Shown one piece after another: positions 18,087-25,888 of a stretch of 64,000 nt of DNA. The stretch lies in the NCBI RefSeq assembly GCF_047238345.1, contig NZ_JBDFMQ010000001.1:1302001-1366000 (forward strand), in the 5' to 3' direction. A model generated the notes under the pieces. That model was not told where the DNA came from and ran no database searches. It saw nothing but the letters and a program-made list of their open reading frames with translations. Both the position numbers and the translations under genes were made by a program. The DNA comes from Shouchella sp047238345 (lineage in GTDB: Bacteria > Bacillota > Bacilli > Bacillales > Bacillaceae_D). The number at the start of each line of letters is the position of its first letter. Position 1 is the first letter of the stretch.

Positions 18087-18317
18087 TTATTCTTGAGGCT
18101 GATGTTCATCCTCATAAACATGATAAAGCATCAAATCATGAATGGCATGTTTTAAATCTTCTTCGTTGTCTAATTGTTTAGGTGGGCTGTCCCATTCAAT
18201 TGTTCCATCATAGTAATACGTACCTGATGTAAACTGTCCTTGAAAATAAAAAGAAAAGAGCCAACTTTGATTTCGTTGTTTATGCTGTAATGGCTTATAC
18301 TGAAAGTGAACGAGCAT
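18087..18317 (-). CDS. yheE: YheE-like small protein (DUF5342 type)
   Basis: The 76-residue protein (MLVHFQYKPLQHKQRNQSW start) has an aromatic-rich beta-like N-terminal half and an acidic helical C terminus. Position next to yheB and yheA and overall appearance suggest B. subtilis YheE, whose function is unknown. The ATG at 18317 is preferred over the overlapping upstream GTG because the site GGAGTGATTCTA precedes it. It is divergent from yheB. Confidence 0.6.
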   Translation of the reverse strand: MLVHFQYKPLQHKQRNQSWLFSFYFQGQFTSGTYYYDGTIEWDSPPKQLDNEEDLKHAIHDLMLYHVYEDEHQPQE

Positions 18318-18475
18318 TAGAATCACTCCATATTTTTATTGAAAAGGGTTACATAAATTAGTCTATCATAATGTTCGTTTTCTGTGTGGAGAAAAATAAG
18401 CTATACTTGTAGTGGACACAATGAATTTAGATACAAGGGAGGCAGTTTGCTGCAGATAAGCAGTAAGCGTTAAAT

Positions 18476-19615
18476 GTGCAATGGGTTTTATTAGTTTTCG
18501 TTCTCGCAGTTGTTGGTGCGATCGTTGGAGCGGCGACAAATGCGTTAGCTATTCGGATGTTGTTTCGACCTCATCGCGCTTATCATTTAGGAAAGTGGCA
18601 ACTGCCATTTACACCTGGTTTATTACCAAGAAGGCAACAAGAACTCGCAAAGCAAATGGGGAACATCGTCTCAAATCATTTGCTTACAGCTGAAGGACTC
18701 GGCAAAAAAATTAGTAGTGAAGTATTCTCGAACGAATTAACAACTTGGGTAAGTGAACGCCTAAAGAAATGGTTAATGAGTGAACAAACAATTGAATCCT
18801 TATTAAAGTCAATTTTAACGGTGGAAGATGGAAAAGAAGCGTTTGTTGTAAAATCGAAATCGTGGATAAAAGAACGAATAAAACGATATATCGCAAACAA
18901 TCAAGACGTTTCAGCGAAGCAGTTTGTTCCATTAGAAATGCAGACAACCGTACTAACCTATCTGCCGAAACTGTCAGAAAAAATGATTGAAAAAGCAAAA
19001 TCCTATGTAGAAAGTGCAGATGGACAAGAAAAGATGGTCGCTATGGCTTCGAACTTTCTGTCGTCAAAAGGGAAGCTTGGTGGAATGCTATCAATGTTTT
19101 TATCGAGTGAAAAAGTCGTTGATATGCTTTATCCGGAGATTATTAAGTTTCTTAACGATGAAAAAACAAAAGATATGCTACATGGGCTGCTCGCTCGAGA
19201 ATGGAATCAGCTTTTAGAGAAGCCGTTATCCTCGTTCAACGCAGAGACTTATATTGATGATGTTATTGATAAAGCTACAGATGGAATTGAAGATAAAATT
19301 CCACTTCTAAATTGGTATGATGCACCACTGCATACATGGACCACGCCTTACGTTGAGCGTATTGTAGAAAATTGGGCACCGCAAGTAGTAAAGGTAACTA
19401 CCGGCTATATTCAAGTACATTTAGCGTCAATTTTGGCAAGCTTGCGTTTAAATGAAGTCATTGAGCAGCAAGTTGCTTCGTTTTCAATGGCTACTTTAGA
19501 AGATCTTATTATGACGATTACGCGAAAAGAACTGCGTTTAATTACGTTGCTAGGTGGACTGATTGGAGGCATTGTCGGTCTCATTCAAGCGGTCATTGTC
19601 CACTTTTTTTATTAG
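18476..19615 (+). CDS. yheB: DUF445 family membrane protein YheB
   Basis: The 379-residue protein has an N-terminal membrane helix, then the conserved ATNALAIRMLFRP block and PFTPGLLPRRQQELAKQMG, a long helical middle part, and a C-terminal hairpin helix (LITLLGGLIGGIVGLIQAVI). This is the DUF445 layout; B. subtilis YheB has nearly the same length. Members are linked to the spore or membrane surface, but the activity is unknown. The start is GTG 18476, the only plausible start after a stop at 18464. Its ribosome-binding site is weak. Confidence 0.87.
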   Translation: MQWVLLVFVLAVVGAIVGAATNALAIRMLFRPHRAYHLGKWQLPFTPGLLPRRQQELAKQMGNIVSNHLLTAEGLGKKISSEVFSNELTTWVSERLKKWLMSEQTIESLLKSILTVEDGKEAFVVKSKSWIKERIKRYIANNQDVSAKQFVPLEMQTTVLTYLPKLSEKMIEKAKSYVESADGQEKMVAMASNFLSSKGKLGGMLSMFLSSEKVVDMLYPEIIKFLNDEKTKDMLHGLLAREWNQLLEKPLSSFNAETYIDDVIDKATDGIEDKIPLLNWYDAPLHTWTTPYVERIVENWAPQVVKVTTGYIQVHLASILASLRLNEVIEQQVASFSMATLEDLIMTITRKELRLITLLGGLIGGIVGLIQAVIVHFFY

Positions 19616-19681
19616 GATCTATCATATGACGTGAATTCTATGGACTGACGTGTTATAGTCGGTTGGTAGGGAGTGATAAAC

Positions 19682-20038
19682 ATGAGTATGACATATGATA
19701 AAGCACATGAATTAAAGGATGCACTTGAGCAAAGTGAAGAGTTCAAGTCCCTTCATGAGCTACATGAACAAATTGAAGCGGATGAGATTGCAAAAAAAAT
19801 GCTTGAGAACTTCCGTAAGCTTCAACTAGATCTTCAACAAAAGCAAATGCAAGGCATTCAAATTTCTGAAGAGGAAGCGCAACAAGCGCAACAGCAATTT
19901 GAACTTGTTCAACAGCATGAGCTTATTTCAAAACTAATGGAAGCAGAGCAGCAGCTTAGCGTGATTATTACAGAGTTAAACAAAATCATCACGGAACCAT
20001 TAGAGAAGATTTACGGCGATCCTTCTCAAGAACAGTAA
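19682..20038 (+). CDS. yheA: YlbF/YmcA-family protein YheA
   Basis: The 118-residue all-helical protein is rich in Gln and Glu (coiled-coil-like from about residue 25 to 105) and matches the YlbF/YmcA/YheA family in size and composition. Relatives YlbF and YmcA form the RNase Y-associated Y-complex. YheA itself has no firm function. The ATG at 19682 follows GGGAGTGAT. The gene is 66 bases downstream of yheB, as in B. subtilis. Confidence 0.88.
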   Translation: MSMTYDKAHELKDALEQSEEFKSLHELHEQIEADEIAKKMLENFRKLQLDLQQKQMQGIQISEEEAQQAQQQFELVQQHELISKLMEAEQQLSVIITELNKIITEPLEKIYGDPSQEQ

Positions 20039-20043
20039 GTATC

Positions 20044-20077
20044 AAACCACCACTTTCATTGAATGTGGTGGTTTTTT
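20044..20077 (+). terminator. Terminator of yheBA
   Basis: AACCACCAC pairs with GTGGTGGTT, and T6 follows. Confidence 0.9.
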
Positions 20078-20172
20078 CTATGGTTTAAAGTTCTACTTCG
20101 GCTATATTTGCATAAGTCTTAAACAAGATGGGTCTTGTTTTACAACATGAATTTCTCGGAGGAGGAACACGC

Positions 20173-21027
20173 TTGAAAACCTATAATTTGTTAGTTATGA
20201 ACATTGATAAAATGTTTCTAGAAGGGGATATGAAAGCAAGCAAAAAGACAAAGTCTGCAATGTCCTACTTAGCGAAAAAGCAAGTGTCAGTCGTCTTAGT
20301 GACAAACCAGTCTTTTTCATTTGCAAAAAAGATCGCTCGCAATCTAAAGGTAGATAGCATGATGATTGCGCATGGTGGCGCCCTTATATCGGATACAAAT
20401 CAAAATGAATGGTACAATCGACCATTAAGTTTAGAATCGACGCTTGATCTATGTCACGTACTGGAGCGTTTTGATTGTGAAGTGAAACTACAGTATGGAG
20501 ACTACTGTGCGTCCATTCGACCGCAACATAAACAAACGTTGTTAGCAAGAATGTCGTTTAATTCACCAGGAGAACAAATCCTTTATCCACTCACCTATGT
20601 GGATTCGCTCTATGAACATGTCCTTAAAGAAGGAAAAGGCCCTTTAAATGTGGGTTTAAAATGTGAAGAAGAAAAAGATTTAGCCTATATTTGTGAGACA
20701 TTAAAGGAAGAGATTCCTGATTTGACTGTTACGTTTACGAATAAAGGCGAATGTTTCGTCGTTGGCGCAGGGGCTGAAAAAGAAAGGGCGCTACAATGGC
20801 TAGTGAACAAAGATCAATTGTCGCTCGACCAAATTGTTGTTGTTGGTGCCGGCAATGAAGATGCAGAAATGGTGGCAATGGCAGGTCTCGGTGTAGCAAT
20901 GGGCGATGCCCCGCAAACAGTTCAAGAAAAAGCGAATTGGGTGACCAGAACGACCGAACAAGATGGTTTAGCATATATGGTCCACGAAGTATTTCGAAAA
21001 CAATTAAACATACAAATGAAAGAATAA
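20173..21027 (+). CDS. yhaX: HAD-superfamily (Cof type) protein YhaX with altered catalytic residues
   Basis: The 284-residue protein has the Cof-type HAD fold. Motif I reads LVMNIDKMFL, so the usual nucleophilic Asp of DxD is Asn. Motif II is LVTNQ. Motif IV is VGAGNEDAEM, where the first Asp of the usual GDxxND is Ala. As written, it should not form a phospho-aspartate. As I recall it, B. subtilis YhaX also has Asn at the nucleophile position, so this may be family-wide. The start is TTG 20173 behind GGAGGAGG. A binding or regulatory role seems likelier than phosphatase activity. Confidence 0.78.
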   Translation: MKTYNLLVMNIDKMFLEGDMKASKKTKSAMSYLAKKQVSVVLVTNQSFSFAKKIARNLKVDSMMIAHGGALISDTNQNEWYNRPLSLESTLDLCHVLERFDCEVKLQYGDYCASIRPQHKQTLLARMSFNSPGEQILYPLTYVDSLYEHVLKEGKGPLNVGLKCEEEKDLAYICETLKEEIPDLTVTFTNKGECFVVGAGAEKERALQWLVNKDQLSLDQIVVVGAGNEDAEMVAMAGLGVAMGDAPQTVQEKANWVTRTTEQDGLAYMVHEVFRKQLNIQMKE

Positions 21028-21031
21028 AGCG

Positions 21032-21065
21032 AAACCCAGCCGGTTTAATTCCAGCTGGGTTTTTG
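21032..21065 (+). terminator. Terminator of yhaX
   Basis: AAACCCAGC..GG pairs with CC..GCTGGGTTT, followed by T. Confidence 0.85.
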
Positions 21066-21094
21066 GCTGTATCCACATCCAATGTGAGACAGCC

Positions 21095-21277
21095 TTATCG
21101 AGCAAATAAGATCATTTTGCCGTTAAGCGTTAAACGATGCGTTAACCCTTCAGCATTGACCTCTTGCAGTTTTGTCTTCGCTTCTGAAATCGCGTGTTCT
21201 TCTGTATCCGCTTCAATTCGTTCGTTTAACACAACGGAGCTATCTTTATTAAAAGCCGTTAAAAAGTAAGTCATCAT
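21095..21277 (-). CDS. Small hypothetical protein (60 residues)
   Basis: Two adjacent ATG codons follow an AGGAGGGAC site; either could be used (59 or 60 residues). The product MMTYFLTAFNKDSS... has a beta-strand start, an acidic helix (EADTEEHAISEAKTKLQEV) and a beta hairpin end, suggesting a small alpha/beta fold. A longer in-frame start at 21331 lacks a site. Location near yhaX suggests the YhzC type of Bacillus, but I am not sure. Function unknown. Confidence 0.6.
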   Translation of the reverse strand: MMTYFLTAFNKDSSVVLNERIEADTEEHAISEAKTKLQEVNAEGLTHRLTLNGKMILFAR

Positions 21278-21378
21278 GTCCCTCCTGTTAGCGTTTTCAT
21301 TTAGTTTATCATGAATAACATGTGTATTCACCTATTTTTAATGAGATGAATAGACTAAAGCAAAAGGGGGAATACAAC

Positions 21379-21696
21379 ATGAGTAATGAAAACATGATGT
21401 CGCTTTGTCAGCGTTATACGAATTATCCTGTCAAAGTATCCTTAGCGAACGGTGAAGAGTTTGAATCAGTCATTGAATATGTAGACCAGGAAAATCTTCA
21501 TGTTCTTTATCCAGTTGACCAAAGTGAATATCCGATGCAAATTACGCAATTAGAAGGATTTCAATCAATGAATGAAAATGAAGCTCATCGCTATGGTTAC
21601 GGGTACCCACCTTACGGATATGGAGGCTTTCGCCCTTACGGATGGAGACGCTGGGTGTTACCATTGACTGCACTTGCTGCCATTGCATTACTTTAG
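21379..21696 (+). CDS. Gly/Tyr-rich membrane miniprotein with LSm-like N-terminal half (paralog of 58636-58878)
   Basis: The 105-residue protein (ATG 21379 after AAAGGGGGAAT) has a beta-rich N-terminal half containing CQRYTNYPVKVSLANGEEF and VDQENLHVLYP. A low-complexity YGYGYPPYGYGG stretch follows (about 73-85), then one C-terminal membrane helix (VLPLTALAAIALL). The gene at 58636 encodes the same layout and aligns without gaps over 34 residues. Such proteins recur in Bacilli without known function. A spore-coat or envelope role is possible but unproven. A terminator overlaps its stop codon. Confidence 0.65.
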   Translation: MSNENMMSLCQRYTNYPVKVSLANGEEFESVIEYVDQENLHVLYPVDQSEYPMQITQLEGFQSMNENEAHRYGYGYPPYGYGGFRPYGWRRWVLPLTALAAIALL

Positions 21697-21720
21697 GCTA
21701 CTCTATTGAGTTAGCCTTTT
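21694..21720 (+). terminator. Terminator overlapping the stop codon of the miniprotein gene
   Basis: AGGCTA pairs with TAGCCT and is followed by TTTATT. The stem starts within the TAG stop. Confidence 0.6.
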
Positions 21721-21810
21721 ATTACATAATCGTGGAAAAATCAACGAAAAAATGCGTGAGATTACGTAATTTAAGGACATAAATGGCGTTTACGCTCGAA
21801 ATTATGTAAA
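21721..21810. promoter_or_regulatory. Three operator-like repeats at exact 40-bp spacing upstream of cssRS
   Basis: ATTACATAAT (21721), the perfect palindrome ATTACGTAAT (21761) and ATTATGTAAA (21801, matching in reverse complement) begin exactly 40 bases apart. They end 39 bases before the cssR start. The arrangement suggests helically phased binding of a dimeric regulator, plausibly CssR itself, which is known to autoregulate. A TAAAAT hexamer at 21807-21812 overlaps the third copy. Confidence 0.5.
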
Positions 21811-21848
21811 ATGTAACTACAAGTGAACTGAAAGAGAGGATGTTACTA

Positions 21849-22529
21849 ATGGAAATGTACGATATTTATTTAGTTGAAGACGAAGAAAATTTATCAGAAG
21901 TTTTGAAAGCATATATGCAAAAAGAAGGTTGGAATGTGACTGTTTTTGATAATGGAGATGCAGCTGTTGAAGCTGTTTCGGACAAGCCACACCTTTGGGT
22001 TTTAGATATTATGCTGCCGGGGACGGATGGCTATCAAGTGTTAAAAGCGATAAAAAATGAAGAAGATACGCCAGTTATTTTTATTTCTGCACGAGATCAA
22101 GATCTTGATCGTGTACTTGGGTTGGAAATGGGAAGTGACGACTATTTATCAAAGCCGTTCTTGCCACAAGAATTAATTATTCGCGTGAAAAAAATCTTAA
22201 ATCGGGTGTATGGTTCAAACACATCTGATGTACAAAAAGTAGAATTAAATGCTTATACCATTGATCCAATTGGTCGGACAATTATTGACACAGAAGAAAA
22301 TAACGAAGCGGTCGATTTAACAACGAAAGAAATGGATTTAATGTTGTTACTATCCGCAGAAATTGGAAAAGCTTTTTCACGAGAAAAAATTATTGAACAT
22401 GTGTGGGGAGACAACTATTTTGGCTCAGAAAGAGCAGTTGATGACGTGGTCCGCCGTGTACGTAAGAAAATGCCGCGCATTCATCTAGAAACGCTATATG
22501 GCTACGGCTATCGGATTCTATCCTCATGA
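21849..22529 (+). CDS. cssR: Secretion-stress response regulator CssR (OmpR family)
   Basis: The 226-residue protein has a receiver domain (acidic pocket EDE near residues 9-11, phospho-acceptor Asp in LWVLDIMLPGTDGY, Lys in YLSKPF) and a winged-helix DNA-binding domain ending REKIIEHVWGDNYFGSERAV. Stretches such as PVIFISARDQDLDRVLGLE are nearly those of B. subtilis CssR (225 residues). CssR activates quality-control proteases (htrA, htrB) when misfolded exoproteins accumulate. I chose ATG 21849, spaced eight bases from GAGAGGA. The ATG at 21840 touches that site. Confidence 0.88.
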   Translation: MEMYDIYLVEDEENLSEVLKAYMQKEGWNVTVFDNGDAAVEAVSDKPHLWVLDIMLPGTDGYQVLKAIKNEEDTPVIFISARDQDLDRVLGLEMGSDDYLSKPFLPQELIIRVKKILNRVYGSNTSDVQKVELNAYTIDPIGRTIIDTEENNEAVDLTTKEMDLMLLLSAEIGKAFSREKIIEHVWGDNYFGSERAVDDVVRRVRKKMPRIHLETLYGYGYRILSS

Positions 22530-23953
22530 TAAAAATAAATTTAACGAGACGAATTTGGCTTGCATTCGTTTCGTTAATTGTGCTTGTTGCGCTTTCAATC
22601 ATTATTGTGTATCCTATTTCCATTCGAGGCGCATTAACAGAAGAAACCTATCAAATTATTGATAACAGTGTTCGCGATCAGTTAACGCAAGAAGATGCCA
22701 ATTGGGAAACGTTTTTGAGTCAACAACCTGGATTTTATCAATCTAGACAAGAACAACGAGCCACGGTTTCTTTTTTAATTGAAATTACTGGTTCAACCTA
22801 CGCCATTTATAATACGCCGATTGATGTTGTGCCAGACCCACCTGTACATGAAGAGATGCGCTACAATGCTATTGAACAAAATAATCAGACAGGTCGGTAT
22901 GAAACAACATTTGGTGGACAGACATTATTTTATACGATTAACGATTTGGCCAGTCCAGCAGAGGGTTCGGACTTGTACCTTATAACGTATATGTGGGATA
23001 CATATCGAGATGAAATGGTTCAAAATTTATGGGAACGATTGCTTTATTTGCTCTTGTTAACAAGTGCTTTAAGTTTGTTGCCAGCCATATGGTTAAAGCA
23101 CTATTTGCGTCAACCATTGGCGATATTAGAGAATCATTTAGAGCAAATTGCAAATCGCAACTGGCAAGAACCACTTAAGTGGGAGGGCGACGAAGATTTT
23201 GAGCGACTATCGTATCAATTTGAACGAATGAGACAGAACTTAAATAGTTATGATCGCGCACAGAAAACGTTTATTCAGCACGCTTCTCACGAATTAAAAA
23301 CGCCGATTATGGTTATCAAAAGCTATGCCCAGTCTGTAAAAGACGGCATCTTACCAAAAGAAAACCTCGGGAAAACAATGGATGTCATTACGGAAGAAGC
23401 CAATCGAATGGAACGCCGCGTAATTGATATGCTTTATTATACAAAACTCGATCAAATGCAAAAGGAACAGTTAAAAGTAGAAGCGTTCCCTTTTGGAAAA
23501 TTAGCTTACCAAATCGAAGAGCGGTTCCGCTATCAAAGAGATGATGTGACCATTCTTGTTCAAGGTGCGGAAAAAATGATGAAAGCCGATATTGAACAGT
23601 GCGAGGTTCTTCTAGAAAACTTAGTTGAAAATGGGCTGAGGTATGCGCAGCGTGAGTTAACAATTAAAGCGGAGGAAGATGAGCGATACTCCTATGTAAT
23701 TGTAGAAAATGAAGGCGACCCGATTGATGCGGATTTAAGTAAATTGTTTAGTCCATTTTATAAAGGAAACAAAGGCAAATTTGGTCTCGGACTAGCGATC
23801 GTTAAGCAAATCGCTGAATTGCATCACGGTTTTGCAAAAGTAGAAAACATTGATAAAGGTGTTCGTTTTACGATTGGTTTACCAAAACCGTATCAAGCAG
23901 AGGCTTTAGAATCTAAATCAAAGAAAAAAGACAAGAAACGCCCAACGTCATAA
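22526..23953 (+). CDS. cssS: Secretion-stress sensor histidine kinase CssS
   Basis: The 475-residue kinase has an N-terminal membrane helix (about 10-32), an extracytoplasmic sensor region (about 33-165), a second helix, a HAMP linker, a phospho-acceptor His (about H255) in QHASHELKTP, and an ATPase domain with N box LVENGLRYA and G box KGKFGLGLAIVKQIAEL. It overlaps cssR by four bases (ATGA). Conservation with CssS includes the PxxWLKHYLRQPLA region after helix two. The Lys-rich tail (KSKKKDKKR) is extra. Confidence 0.86.
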   Translation: MIKINLTRRIWLAFVSLIVLVALSIIIVYPISIRGALTEETYQIIDNSVRDQLTQEDANWETFLSQQPGFYQSRQEQRATVSFLIEITGSTYAIYNTPIDVVPDPPVHEEMRYNAIEQNNQTGRYETTFGGQTLFYTINDLASPAEGSDLYLITYMWDTYRDEMVQNLWERLLYLLLLTSALSLLPAIWLKHYLRQPLAILENHLEQIANRNWQEPLKWEGDEDFERLSYQFERMRQNLNSYDRAQKTFIQHASHELKTPIMVIKSYAQSVKDGILPKENLGKTMDVITEEANRMERRVIDMLYYTKLDQMQKEQLKVEAFPFGKLAYQIEERFRYQRDDVTILVQGAEKMMKADIEQCEVLLENLVENGLRYAQRELTIKAEEDERYSYVIVENEGDPIDADLSKLFSPFYKGNKGKFGLGLAIVKQIAELHHGFAKVENIDKGVRFTIGLPKPYQAEALESKSKKKDKKRPTS

Positions 23954-23974
23954 GTGATGATTTTGAGGCTTACT

Positions 23975-24020
23975 TCGCTTAATCCTTTCAAAAGAATCAT
24001 GAGGGGATTAAGCTTTTTTT
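23975..24020 (+). terminator. Terminator of cssRS
   Basis: GCTTAATCC pairs with GGATTAAGC, followed by T7. Confidence 0.85.
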
Positions 24021-24104
24021 ATTGATAGGAAATAAGCGCTAATACGTTGGAAGCTGTCTGTGCTATACTAAAAATAGAGAAAACAGTAGATTGAGGTGAC
24101 GGTT

Positions 24105-25064
24105 GTGGAAAAAGGAATTAAATATCACCAAGTGGGAGAAGCGGTAAATCGTTACTTGTTAATAAAGACTGCGACAAAACAAATAGCGAGTAACTCTAAA
24201 CCCTTTTTAACATTAATCTTAGGTGATCATACAGGAGAGATTGAAGCGAAATTATGGGGCGTTTCACCAGAAGATGAAGGAACATTTATTAACAAAACGA
24301 TTGTTCACATACAAGGAGATGTGATTGATTATAGAGGGCGCACCCAGCTTAAAATTGCGAGCATACGACCAACAAGTCCAATGGATGGTGTTGAAATTAA
24401 TGATTTTGTGCGATCAGCGCCAATATCGGCTGAGGATATGCTTGATGAAGTAAACCAGTTTATTTTTGATATCCAAAATCCGAACATCCAACGTATTACG
24501 CGCTTTATTGTAAAGAAGCATCAAGCGGAATTTGTTGAATCCCCAGCTGCAACGAAAAACCATCACGAATTTATGGGCGGTCTAGCTTTTCACGTTGTAT
24601 CTATGCTTCGGCTAGCCAAAAACATTGCTGCACAATACACAAATTTGGATACAGACCTCCTTTATGCTGGCGTTATTCTTCATGATATTGGGAAAGTGAA
24701 GGAGCTTTCCGGTGCCATTGATACAACGTATACACTTGAAGGAAAATTATTAGGACACATTTCAATTGGTGCAATGGAAATTCACGAAGCTGCACAGGAG
24801 TTAAAAATTGAAGGTGAAGAACTGATTGTTCTTCAGCATTTAATGCTTAGTCATCACGGCAAAGGAGAATGGGGCAGCCCTAAACCTCCTTATATACGTG
24901 AAGCAGAAGTGCTTCATATGATTGATAATGTAGATGCAAAAATAAATATGATGGATCGAGCGCTTGAACGAGTAGAGCCAGGCGAATTTTCTGAACGAGT
25001 GATGGCTTTAGAAAATCGTAGTTTTTATAAGCCTAGCTTCCATAAAAAACCGTTAGATTTATAA
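24105..25064 (+). CDS. yhaM: 3'-5' exoribonuclease YhaM
   Basis: The 319-residue protein has an N-terminal OB-fold nucleic-acid-binding domain (about 15-95) and an HD phosphohydrolase domain (FHVVSMLRLAKN, then the HD pair in GVILHDIGKVKEL, and HLMLSHHGKGEWGSPKPP). This is the exact YhaM architecture (B. subtilis 314 residues), a Mn-dependent exonuclease acting on short RNA and some DNA. GTG 24105 is preferred because TTGAGGTGAC lies just upstream. It is followed by yhaL, as in B. subtilis. Confidence 0.93.
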   Translation: MEKGIKYHQVGEAVNRYLLIKTATKQIASNSKPFLTLILGDHTGEIEAKLWGVSPEDEGTFINKTIVHIQGDVIDYRGRTQLKIASIRPTSPMDGVEINDFVRSAPISAEDMLDEVNQFIFDIQNPNIQRITRFIVKKHQAEFVESPAATKNHHEFMGGLAFHVVSMLRLAKNIAAQYTNLDTDLLYAGVILHDIGKVKELSGAIDTTYTLEGKLLGHISIGAMEIHEAAQELKIEGEELIVLQHLMLSHHGKGEWGSPKPPYIREAEVLHMIDNVDAKINMMDRALERVEPGEFSERVMALENRSFYKPSFHKKPLDL

Positions 25065-25144
25065 ACGTGTTCTAGAAAGATTTGGCCATGCATATCATTA
25101 GAAAAGGAACGCTTAGTAGAAAGTAGAAAGGGTGAATTTATCTA

Positions 25145-25423
25145 ATGAAATCAAAAGAGACAAGCCAATATCTTGCACTTGGAGCCGTAGCTATATTAGT
25201 CATTGCCTTTCTTTTAACGCAAACCTCTGTTGGTGAACTTATTGTAGCAAGCCCATGGTGGACGTATCTGCTCATGCTTGGAATCTTATTTAGTGGGTAT
25301 CAATGGATCAGAACGATGAGAGAAGATAAAGTGATGGATGATGAATGGATTGAGCAAGAGGGAAATGTATACATGGAACGCATTCAAGAAGCAAAGAAAT
25401 TAAAGGAACAAAAAGATAGCTAA
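25145..25423 (+). CDS. yhaL: Sporulation membrane protein YhaL
   Basis: The 92-residue protein has two membrane helices (about 9-25 and 38-55) and a charged cytoplasmic tail with WIEQEGNVYMERIQEAKK. Position after yhaM and before prsA, together with the FSGY...EWIE.EG..YM.RI pattern, matches YhaL, a sporulation-associated membrane protein of unknown function. B. subtilis YhaL is somewhat shorter (about 70 residues), so one N-terminal helix may be extra. A strong terminator follows. Confidence 0.78.
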   Translation: MKSKETSQYLALGAVAILVIAFLLTQTSVGELIVASPWWTYLLMLGILFSGYQWIRTMREDKVMDDEWIEQEGNVYMERIQEAKKLKEQKDS

Positions 25424-25439
25424 ATAAAGGTGATGGCAG

Positions 25440-25480
25440 ACCCTTCAGAGAAACGTGACGAACGTTCTGAAGGGTTTTTT
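25440..25480 (+). terminator. Terminator of yhaL
   Basis: ACCCTTCAGA pairs with TCTGAAGGGT, followed by T5. Confidence 0.9.
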
Positions 25481-25573
25481 AGTCCTTTTTAAACAAGGGA
25501 CGTGCATACGTTATGATAGGGGGAATGTGTAAACCATATTCATTGATATGATTATGACGTACGATTATGTAGG

Positions 25574-25739
25574 ATGGCGAACGCTTTCACCACAGGCACA
25601 AGCGCGACATCCGTTTGCGCTACGTTATCACTTGCCCTTACGGTGTCTTCTTTGCCACGGGCACGGCCTCAGCCATTACGCGCAAAATCTCGCTTCATTG
25701 TCTTCGGACACGTGCTGTTCCCGCAGGAGTCGTCGCCAT
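25574..25739 (-). repeat. GC-rich intergenic repeat element with 7-bp inverted ends
   Basis: This 166-base non-coding block begins ATGGCGA and ends TCGCCAT. It is clearly more GC-rich than the flanks. Read on the minus strand it contains GACTCCTGCGGGAACAGCA near one end and GGTGAAAGCG near the other. These are hallmarks of the small dispersed palindrome-like element found in many Bacillus genomes (CTCCTGCGGG ... GCGGAAAGCG). It lies between two terminators, where such elements are tolerated. Overlapping open frames on the plus strand look like by-products of its composition. Confidence 0.6.
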
Positions 25740-25850
25740 TTAACAAGAAATTCGTACCAATCTTATTAGTATCCAATCAATAATAAAGACGTTAGTAGGA
25801 TTTACGGAGCGATTTCGTGCAAGAGCACTTGATTTTCATTTTTGAAAGTA

Positions 25851-25885
25851 AAAAGACAGCTAACATCAAGTTAGCTGTCTTTTTT
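25851..25885. terminator. Terminator of prsA
   Basis: AAAGACAGCTAAC pairs with GTTAGCTGTCTTT, with A and T runs on both sides. It lies just past the prsA stop on the minus strand. Confidence 0.9.
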
Positions 25886-25888
25886 TTA

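Noticed and set aside
18087..18326. Earlier GTG start for the YheE-like gene
   Set aside because: That GTG is part of the GGAGTG ribosome-binding site; the ATG at 18317 is correctly spaced.
25548..25783. Two overlapping 70-codon plus-strand frames
   Set aside because: They have no ribosome-binding site and lie within the GC-rich intergenic repeat; composition explains the lack of stops.
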